A DNA stretch of 35,354 nucleotides from SIG440 sp045587485 (GTDB lineage Bacteria > Bacillota > Clostridia > Monoglobales > Monoglobaceae), in the NCBI GenBank assembly GCA_045587485.1, contig JAZNCI010000050.1:1-35354 (forward strand), given 5' to 3'. Position numbers and translations under genes: made by a program. Position 1 is the stretch's first letter. Each line of letters starts with the position of its first letter. Under the pieces are notes generated by a model, which was given only the letters and a program-made list of their open reading frames with translations, was not told the origin of the DNA and made no database searches. Shown here piece after piece: positions 29,488 to 35,354 of the stretch.

Positions 29488-30666
29488 TTAATCTGCGTGC
29501 AGTGCTTCAATAGGATTAAGCTTTGCTGCCTTGTTAGCAGGTGCCCAGCCAAAAAATATTCCTATAGCTGCAGAAAAGGCAAATGCACCAATCATCACAC
29601 CAATATGCGGAAGTGCGTTTATACCCATAAGATTGCCAAGTATTGCTGTTCCGATAACCGATAAAATAATACCTACCATCCCACCCATACAACTGACAAG
29701 TGCAGATTCAATTAAAAACTGCGCAAGTATACTTGAACGCTTTGCGCCAATTGCTTTTCTTATACCAATTTCTCGTGTTCGCTCTGTGACAGATACAAGC
29801 ATTATATTCATAATACCTATGCCGCCTACAACGAGCGAAATTCCTGCAATACCTGCTGTAAGCAATGCCATCATACCGGTTATCTCATCAAGTGCATCCA
29901 TCATACTTGCAACGCTGACAACATTGTATTCGTCTTCGTCACCAAATTTTGAAAACAGAAATCGTTCAATCATTTTTGTTGCATCCTCAACACAATCAGC
30001 AGTTGCAGACCAAACAATATATGAACGTATTCGGTTTGTTCTGAAAAGCTTTCGCCCCGATGAATATGGAATAATTATAATATTGTCGTCCGATGATTGC
30101 TCCGAGTTTGAAATTGCTTCAAGAACACCAACAACGGTGTATAATTCGTTGTTTATTTTTATCTGTTTATCTACAGGGTTTTCAAAACCAAAAAGTTCCT
30201 GAGCGTTATAACTGCCTATTACCGCCACTTTACGCCTGCGTTCAACATCAATATCATTAATAAATCTTCCGTTTGACACGTCTCGGTTTTTTACTTCAAG
30301 GTAATCAGGTGTTGTTCCTGTTACGGATGAGGTTAAATTTGAAGACCGATATTTTATCCTTGAGCCCATACTGCTCATATTGGGAACAACATACGATATA
30401 TAATCGGGATTTTCTTTCATAAACTCCTGCATTTCCTCGTATGTAACATTTTTTGTGCTGTTTCTGCCAGTAAACGAAACCGTAATACTGTTTGCACCAA
30501 GAGACTCAATTGAATCGGTAATACTGCCAGTTGAGCCCTGAACTACACTTACAAGTACAATAACTGCACAAACACCGATAATAATACCAAGCATGGTAAG
30601 GAATGTTCTCATTTTGCTTGCAGCAATACTTTTTATTGCCATTTTAAATGCTTGCCTGAAGTTCAC
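29488..30666 (-). CDS. MacB-like ABC transporter permease
   Basis: A 392-residue membrane protein. A first membrane helix (about 16-40, MRTFLTMLGIIIGVCAVIVL) is followed by a MacB_PCD periplasmic-type extracellular domain (about 45-260), then three membrane helices with the FtsX motif (GIMNIMLVSVTERTREIGIRKAIGAK). Four membrane segments are typical for MacB/YknZ exporters, which act mechanically rather than as channels. It starts with GTG 30666, preceded by AAGGAGGGA. Partners are the ATPase 11 bp upstream and the fusion protein at 31447. It likely exports or releases a peptide, antibiotic or lipoprotein; substrate unknown. Confidence 0.93.
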   Translation of the reverse strand: MNFRQAFKMAIKSIAASKMRTFLTMLGIIIGVCAVIVLVSVVQGSTGSITDSIESLGANSITVSFTGRNSTKNVTYEEMQEFMKENPDYISYVVPNMSSMGSRIKYRSSNLTSSVTGTTPDYLEVKNRDVSNGRFINDIDVERRRKVAVIGSYNAQELFGFENPVDKQIKINNELYTVVGVLEAISNSEQSSDDNIIIIPYSSGRKLFRTNRIRSYIVWSATADCVEDATKMIERFLFSKFGDEDEYNVVSVASMMDALDEITGMMALLTAGIAGISLVVGGIGIMNIMLVSVTERTREIGIRKAIGAKRSSILAQFLIESALVSCMGGMVGIILSVIGTAILGNLMGINALPHIGVMIGAFAFSAAIGIFFGWAPANKAAKLNPIEALHAD

Positions 30667-30677
30667 AAAATCCCTCC

Positions 30678-31409
30678 TTATACATTAACCTGTGACATAT
30701 CGCCGTCCACCAGAGAGTCAAAGACAATCCTGCCGTCCATTATGCGAACAATACGTTCTGCCTCGTGGGCAATTTTGTTATCGTGTGTAATCAGAATAAC
30801 GGTTTTTCCTTCCCTGTGCAATTCCTTGAGCATAGCAAGCACCTCTGCACCAGTTTTTGAATCAAGAGCACCTGTTGGCTCGTCTGCAAGAATTATAGGC
30901 GGTCGTGCCGCCAGTGCTCTGGCAATTGATGTTCTTTGCTGCTGACCACCGGAAAGCTCAGTGGGCTTATGAAATCTTCTATCATAAAGCCCAACCCTTT
31001 CAAGAGCTGTTTTTGTCATTTCGCGCCGTTTTGACTGAGGCACTCCGGCGTATATAAGAGGAAGCTCTACATTTTCTTCAACTGTCAGCTTTTGCAACAG
31101 GTTATATTGCTGGAAAATAAAGCCTATTTCTTTATTGCGAATCGCTGCCTGTTCATCTTCCTTCAACGTGGATGCCTCGTGTCCGTCAATAAAATACTCT
31201 CCTGAGGTCGGTGTATCAAGACATCCTATCATGTTCATCAGTGTTGACTTTCCCGATCCTGAAGGCCCGATAATTGCAACAAATTCACGTGGTTTTATCC
31301 TGAGATTTACGCCGTTGAGAGCACGAACCTCATTGTCACCCATTTTGTAAATTTTGTACATATCTTTTATTTCAACAATGTATTCAGAGACAGAAACTCT
31401 CTTTTCCAT
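30678..31409 (-). CDS. MacB/LolD-type ABC transporter ATP-binding protein
   Basis: A 243-residue ATPase. Walker A GPSGSGKST, Q-loop GFIFQQYNLLQKLTVEENVE, signature LSGGQQQRTSIARALAARP, Walker B IILADEPTGALDSKT and switch LITHD are intact. YNLLQ.LT..ENV and ADEPTGALDS mark the LolD/MacB export group. ATG 31409 is chosen since AGGAG lies 8 nt upstream; a GTG at 31418 would overlap it. It lies between the fusion protein and permease genes. Confidence 0.95.
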   Translation of the reverse strand: MEKRVSVSEYIVEIKDMYKIYKMGDNEVRALNGVNLRIKPREFVAIIGPSGSGKSTLMNMIGCLDTPTSGEYFIDGHEASTLKEDEQAAIRNKEIGFIFQQYNLLQKLTVEENVELPLIYAGVPQSKRREMTKTALERVGLYDRRFHKPTELSGGQQQRTSIARALAARPPIILADEPTGALDSKTGAEVLAMLKELHREGKTVILITHDNKIAHEAERIVRIMDGRIVFDSLVDGDMSQVNV

Positions 31410-31446
31410 ATCAATCACTCCTATATCTAATATCAGAAAACAGAAA

Positions 31447-33306
31447 TTATCTTCTGCTGGTCATACCGCCACCTGCACGGTTGCCGCCCGCTCTGTTACC
31501 TCCGGCCGACATACCACCGGACATTCTGCCTCCGACGGGCATGCCACCCATCATTCCGCCCATCATTCTCATAAACCCATTTTGCGAGCTTGATGTACTT
31601 GGAATATAAATAATGGTATCACCTTCAGAAAGACCTGAAACGATTTCTATATTAGTTCCGTCTGAAACACCAATCTCAACCTGACATATTTCATAGCCTT
31701 CTGGAATGTTGCTGTTGCTACCTCTTGTCGGCATTCCTCCACCTTTAACATTACCGCCTTCGGGGCTCTGAGGCATACTTTTTCCGGTTTCTCTTTTGGG
31801 TCTTTGCGGTATTGTAGCGTTTTCAGCACCCTCAGGTCTTTGTGGGGTTTTACCTTTGTCTTTGTTATTAGCTTTAGCAGAAGCGTCTGATTTTACAAGA
31901 ACGGTTGCTGATGTTCCACGGACACTCATAAGAGCTTCTTCGGGAATTACAACAACATTCCTTGCTTCGTTTATAAGAATATTGGCATTAACATTCATGC
32001 CTGATTTGAGATTTCCCGGTTCGTCTATTGTAAGCTCAATGTCATATGTTGTAACTCCGTCGCCCGAAGATACACCCTCGCTTGAAATAGATGAAACCTT
32101 TGCCTCAAAGGTTTCATCAGGTAATGCATCTGCATCAACGAAAGCAGTTTGTCCAAGATGTATGTCAGAAATATCAAGCTCATCAACGCTTATGGTAAAC
32201 TTCATCTTGCTCATATCAGCAACAACCATCATAACAGTCTGTGAATTGCTGCTGTCAATATTATCACCCGCTTTACTGTTTTTTGTAATAACAGTTCCGG
32301 AAATTGGTGATGTAATATTATAATTATCCAATGTCTTCTGAGTTGATTTTACATTCAACCTACTGCTTTTTTGAGTATTTATAACCGAATTATTTGTAAG
32401 GCTTGCAATAAGCTGGCCCTTTGAAACATAGTCGCCGTTTTTGAAACCTACATACGAAACAGTTCCATTTACCTCTGCACGTATTTCTGTAACTGTTCCG
32501 TTTCCTATTGTTCCTGAGCCTGAAGAATTTACATCTCCAAGGCTTGTATGTACTGTTGCGGCAAAAGTCGTATTTTCAGCCAGTGCACCTGGATTTTCAA
32601 GTTCAATTTCAACATTTCTTAAAATACTGCTGTCTGAACCGGTTTGTGAATTTGCATAATATTTATGCGACACCCTTCCGGGAAGAGATGTCATATAAAG
32701 AGCACTTGTAATTGTTACTTTGTCGCCAACAGAAATTTTATTGAAATCATCCAATGAAAAAGGAATATCAACATAAAGATGTTCGGTATTTACAATATTG
32801 CCTATTAAACCATTGCCTACATTGTTGCCAACTTCAAGAGAAAAGTCCGAAAGTCTGCCGCTTGCAGGTGCATAAATATTTAATTTTGCAACATTGTCAT
32901 TTGCCTCGTCAAGCGACATCTGAGCCTTTTCCATCGAAAGCTGAGCATCTTCATCATCTATTTGATACAAGGTGTCACCTTCATCTACAAAATCACCTTC
33001 TTCAAAAGGTGATGAAATAATTTCTCCACGTACTAAAGATGTAATTTCATATCGTTCATAAGGCTCAACAACTCCACTCTGCTCAATTGTTTCGGTAATG
33101 TTGCCGATATATGCCTGAACTTCAAGATATGATTTTTCTGTATTTTCAGCTTTCTTGTCTTTGCCAAGCAAAAACCAGCATAAAAGAGCAACGCACAAGA
33201 CAATTGCAATAAGAACAAACAACTTCTTCTTTGTAAATGTTGCGAAAAAACCTTTGTTAAGTATGTTTTTTGGAGTTTTTTGTGCCATCCAACCTTTCAA
33301 GTCCAT
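31447..33306 (-). CDS. HlyD/RND-type membrane fusion protein with Gly/Met-rich tail
   Basis: A 619-residue adaptor, long for the family. One membrane anchor (about 28-47, KLFVLIAIVLCVALLCWFLL) is followed by a first biotinyl-lipoyl half (VVEPYERYEITSLVRGEI, EGDFVDEGDTLYQIDDEDAQ), a helical hairpin part, a second lipoyl-like half (GTVSYVGFKNGDYVSKGQLI) and beta-barrel regions. The domain arrangement appears duplicated. Near residue 480 is a Pro/Arg-rich linker with three PQRPEG-like repeats, and the last ~45 residues are Gly/Met/Arg-rich (MRMMGGMMGGMPVGG and GGNRAGGNRAGG). GGAGG precedes ATG 33306. As first gene of the operon it should bridge the MacB-type permease to the cell envelope. Confidence 0.9.
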   Translation of the reverse strand: MDLKGWMAQKTPKNILNKGFFATFTKKKLFVLIAIVLCVALLCWFLLGKDKKAENTEKSYLEVQAYIGNITETIEQSGVVEPYERYEITSLVRGEIISSPFEEGDFVDEGDTLYQIDDEDAQLSMEKAQMSLDEANDNVAKLNIYAPASGRLSDFSLEVGNNVGNGLIGNIVNTEHLYVDIPFSLDDFNKISVGDKVTITSALYMTSLPGRVSHKYYANSQTGSDSSILRNVEIELENPGALAENTTFAATVHTSLGDVNSSGSGTIGNGTVTEIRAEVNGTVSYVGFKNGDYVSKGQLIASLTNNSVINTQKSSRLNVKSTQKTLDNYNITSPISGTVITKNSKAGDNIDSSNSQTVMMVVADMSKMKFTISVDELDISDIHLGQTAFVDADALPDETFEAKVSSISSEGVSSGDGVTTYDIELTIDEPGNLKSGMNVNANILINEARNVVVIPEEALMSVRGTSATVLVKSDASAKANNKDKGKTPQRPEGAENATIPQRPKRETGKSMPQSPEGGNVKGGGMPTRGSNSNIPEGYEICQVEIGVSDGTNIEIVSGLSEGDTIIYIPSTSSSQNGFMRMMGGMMGGMPVGGRMSGGMSAGGNRAGGNRAGGGMTSRR

Positions 33307-33660
33307 TTTTTTGCCTCCCAGATTGTATATTTTTTTTATTATAATACCAAAATAATACTACGAATTTGTTAACACCATATTAATATTTAAAAAATTTATT
33401 ATAAAATTTATAAATTAATCAACCTTCACAAAAAACAACATATGAAATTATAAAAACAAAAACTTAAAAACGAGAAACTTTCTTTACAAAAAAATGTCAT
33501 ATTTACCATTATATGTGCTTAGTTTTGTAAAATTATAACAAATATGGATTTATCCTATTGCAAAATATAGCATTATGGTATAAAATATTAGGGAATTTTT
33601 TGTGTAAAATTCAGTGTAATTTCACTTAAAAATGTCATTACACTATTAGGAGGTATATAT
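33307..33660. other. 354-bp AT-rich divergent control region of efflux operon and pfkA
   Basis: No ORF. On the + side TTGCAA (about 33559-33564), 17 bp, TAAAAT is a plausible pfkA promoter. AGTGTAAT (33613-33620) and ATTACACT (33637-33644) form an 8-bp inverted repeat in the pfkA leader just before its AGGAGG. On the - side a TATTATAAT cluster (33339-33348 region) is a possible -10 for the efflux operon, without a good -35. The rest is A/T-rich with no repeats noted. Confidence 0.5.
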
Positions 33661-34761
33661 ATGAGTGAAATTAAAAAAATTGCTGTCATGACAGGCGGCG
33701 GGGATTGCCCCGGTCTTAATCCTGTTATACGTGCTGTTACAAAAACAGCAACAATGAAATACGGTCTTGAGGTTGTTGGTATCAAACACGGTTATCGTGG
33801 TCTCTATCTTGGCGGCGACGAATTCATTAACTTAAATTATGATACCGTAAAAAACATTATTTCAAAAGGTGGTACAATTCTTTTCAGTTCAAACAAAGAC
33901 AATCTTTTTGATTATACTTACGAGGATGAAAATGGAAACATTTGCCATGGAGATGTTTCTGATGTAGGAATTAAAAACCTCAAGGATAACAACATTGATG
34001 CACTTATTGTTATCGGCGGCGATGGAACTCTCACCAGTGGTCGTGATTTTTCACGCAAAGGTGTAAAGATTATCGGTGTTCCAAAAACAATTGATAACGA
34101 CCTTGCAGCAACCGACACAACTTTTGGGTTTGATACTGCCGTTGCAAATGCTGTTGATGCTATTGACAAGCTCAAAACAACAGCCGAATCACACAGTCGT
34201 ATTATTGTTGTTGAAGCTATGGGCAGATACGCAGGTTTCCTTGCTCTTGCGATGGGCATTGGTGGTGCTGCAGATGCTATATTAATTCCTGAAATCGAAT
34301 ACGATATCAACAAGGTTGCTGAAGGTATTAAAAACAACATTAAACGCGGTAAAAACCACGCTATTGTTGTTGTTGCAGAAGGCGCAAAGCCTAAAAACGG
34401 CGAAATTGTTGTTTCAAAAGTTGTAGAAGACAGTCCCGACCCAATCCGTCTTGGCGGTATAGCCAATGTGGTTGCAGAGCAGCTTGAAAAGCTTGTTGGT
34501 CTTGAAGCCCGTGCTACAATTCTTGGTCATGTTCAGCGTGGTGGTTCACCCACCGCAAACGACAGAATTCTTTCTACAAGATATGGTTCTTATGCAGTTG
34601 AACTTTTGATGCAGGGTAAATTTGGCAACATGGTTACTCTTAACGGAAATTCAATGAGCTATGAATCCTTGGAAAATGTTATCGGTTCAAACAAAGCTGT
34701 TGACCCCAACGGTGAGCTTGTTCAGATAGCCGAGGCAACCGGCGTTTCATTCGGCAGATAA
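33661..34761 (+). CDS. pfkA: 6-phosphofructokinase (ATP-type by Gly122, with Lys142)
   Basis: A 366-residue glycolytic enzyme converting fructose 6-phosphate to the 1,6-bisphosphate. Motifs: TGGGDCPGLNPVIR (11-24), IGGDGTLT (118-125), PKTIDND (141-147, with catalytic Asp145), EAMGRYAGFLAL, and GHVQRGGSPTANDR. Gly122 corresponds to E. coli Gly104, expected for ATP use, while Lys142 corresponds to Gly124, a residue typical of pyrophosphate enzymes. That Gly/Lys pair is the pattern of the longer ATP-dependent group known from actinobacteria and Clostridia. AGGAGG precedes ATG 33661. Monocistronic. Confidence 0.93.
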   Translation: MSEIKKIAVMTGGGDCPGLNPVIRAVTKTATMKYGLEVVGIKHGYRGLYLGGDEFINLNYDTVKNIISKGGTILFSSNKDNLFDYTYEDENGNICHGDVSDVGIKNLKDNNIDALIVIGGDGTLTSGRDFSRKGVKIIGVPKTIDNDLAATDTTFGFDTAVANAVDAIDKLKTTAESHSRIIVVEAMGRYAGFLALAMGIGGAADAILIPEIEYDINKVAEGIKNNIKRGKNHAIVVVAEGAKPKNGEIVVSKVVEDSPDPIRLGGIANVVAEQLEKLVGLEARATILGHVQRGGSPTANDRILSTRYGSYAVELLMQGKFGNMVTLNGNSMSYESLENVIGSNKAVDPNGELVQIAEATGVSFGR

Positions 34762-34766
34762 ATTCT

Positions 34767-34804
34767 AAAAGACGACCACTTGAAAAAAGGTGGTCGGCTT
34801 TTTC
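34767..34804 (+). terminator. terminator after pfkA
   Basis: AAAAGACGACCACTT, loop, GGTGGTCGGCTTTTT; G/C-rich stem with T5. Confidence 0.9.
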
Positions 34805-34813
34805 TTTTACTAC

Positions 34814-34842
34814 TTGATTTTTACACATAAAAATAGTATACT
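34814..34842 (+). promoter_or_regulatory. promoter of the small cysteine protein gene
   Basis: TTGATT (34814-34819), 17-bp spacer, TATACT (34837-34842), 24 bp before ATG 34866. Confidence 0.7.
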
Positions 34843-34865
34843 TTTGGGGTGAGGTGACAATTTTT

Positions 34866-35114
34866 ATGAACTCAAGAAAAATTATTGGCGGTGTATATTC
34901 AGATGTATCCGACCAGGTTACGCAAATTTGTGCGACTTGCAAATGGGCATCTCCATTTAACACTGTTGAATATGTCATATGCTCGAAAAAAGGGCTTGTT
35001 AAAGCAGACTTTATTTGCAAAAAATATGAATATAACCGTTTATTAAAGCGTTCGCCCAAAAGACGCAATATAAACCAAAACCGATTTACTGTTGATGATT
35101 TCAACATAGACTAA
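34866..35114 (+). CDS. small conserved cysteine-motif protein, 82 residues
   Basis: Cys22-x2-Cys25 (CATCKWAS), Cys39 (VICSKKGLV) and Cys51 (FICKKYEYNRLLKRSP) make four potential metal ligands in the pattern C-x2-C...C...C, followed by a basic stretch KRSPKRR. Small clostridial proteins with the CxxC...C..G.V...C..F.YD.LKR layout are common but have no assigned role. GAGGTGA lies 8 nt before ATG 34866; a GTG at 34854 would overlap it. It has its own promoter and terminator. Confidence 0.75.
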   Translation: MNSRKIIGGVYSDVSDQVTQICATCKWASPFNTVEYVICSKKGLVKADFICKKYEYNRLLKRSPKRRNINQNRFTVDDFNID

Positions 35115-35146
35115 AGCCATTTCCGTGGTTACAGGAAATGGCTTTT
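35113..35146. terminator. bidirectional terminator
   Basis: AAAGCCATTTCC (35113-35124), 9-nt loop, GGAAATGGCTTTT (35134-35146), overlapping the stop codon of the + gene and 5 bp from the stop of the convergent - ORF. Confidence 0.85.
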
Positions 35147-35151
35147 AGGTG

Positions 35152-35343
35152 TTAAATTATTTTTTCTCCACTATTCATTTGTCTGTATTTTTCTCTGGTG
35201 GCAAGACCGCCGCGGATGTGCCGTTCCTGCTTGTTTTCTGCAAGCACTTGCTTTGCCTGACTTGCCAGGCATTTGTTTATTTTAATAAGCCTTTCGGTTA
35301 TATCTTTATGTACTGATAGATGAACATTGATACTTTTAGTCAA
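35152..35343 (-). CDS. short ORF of unknown function at the window edge
   Basis: 63 residues if TTG 35343 is the start; a TAG lies in frame two codons upstream, so it does not extend past the window edge without a frameshift. It is highly basic, with KDITERLIKINKCLASQAKQ as a probable helix and HIRGGLATREKYRQ as a distinctive end. The convergent terminator at 35113-35146 supports a real transcript. The start has only AGGA one base upstream, which is poor. Not recognised; it may be the remnant of a longer gene. Confidence 0.4.
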   Translation of the reverse strand: MTKSINVHLSVHKDITERLIKINKCLASQAKQVLAENKQERHIRGGLATREKYRQMNSGEKII

Positions 35344-35354
35344 GTCCTATGTCT

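Noticed and set aside
29531..30202. 223-codon + strand frame opposite the MacB-like permease
   Set aside because: Antisense shadow without ribosome binding site; the minus-strand gene carries clear family motifs.
33918..34466. 182-codon minus frame inside pfkA
   Set aside because: Antisense shadow; Ser/Pro/Ile-rich composition and no start signal.

Overview
The window looks like chromosomal DNA of a low-GC, Gram-positive member of the Clostridia, probably a gut-type Oscillospiraceae/Ruminococcaceae relative. This rests on the AT-rich composition, strong GGAGG ribosome binding sites, canonical TTGaca-17-TATAAT promoters, and clostridial families (YtxC, DUF1836, DUF512, SLH surface protein, HPr with both His15 and Ser46, L-lactate dehydrogenase, an actinobacterial/clostridial-type phosphofructokinase). 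The species cannot be named from sequence alone.

Layout. 1-560: truncated start of an IS1182-like transposase, a hairpin-array repeat, and a CAU tRNA. 569-3365: cation/proton antiporter behind a structured leader, then a CLC antiporter of the fluoride type. 3458-4916: a 47-residue ORF, tRNA-Asn, a divergent XRE-regulator/zinc-ribbon pair with two palindromic operators, a second copy of the hairpin-array repeat, and tRNA-Thr/tRNA-Asp. 5025-7939: rpsO-pnp with a hairpin-rich leader. 7950-11670: a polar amino acid ABC transporter whose binding protein has its two lobes in swapped order, followed by a DUF512 iron-sulfur protein. 11680-16258: ROK glucokinase, L-lactate dehydrogenase, DUF1836 regulator and acyl-CoA ligase. 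16272-17362: a Xer-type tyrosine recombinase bracketed by two dif-like 28-mers. 17372-21322: ytxC, a DUF6873 protein, uvrC and HPr. 21392-27082: an apparent operon of two CobW-type GTPases, an asparagine synthetase with a wrecked glutaminase site, a HAD phosphatase and an RluA-type pseudouridine synthase. 27098-33306: an efflux operon (membrane fusion protein, ATPase, MacB-like permease) that ends in an SLH protein. 33661-35354: phosphofructokinase and two small ORFs.

Gene polarity is mainly + up to about 16.2 kb and entirely - from 16.3 to 33.3 kb. The switch falls at the recombinase and its dif-like sites, as expected where replication forks converge, so this could be the terminus region. 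The presence of rpsO-pnp nearby argues mildly against that.

The observations most worth following are: (1) the perfectly symmetric dif-like site in the 5' leader of the recombinase gene, at the polarity switch; (2) the family of hairpin-array elements with a conserved 17-bp head, placed just beyond tRNA terminators; (3) the circularly permuted amino-acid binding protein; (4) the asparagine synthetase lacking its catalytic Cys2; and (5) several structured leaders (antiporter, rpsO, pnp, asnB). All functional statements come from reading the sequence and from memory of the protein families; no database search was possible.
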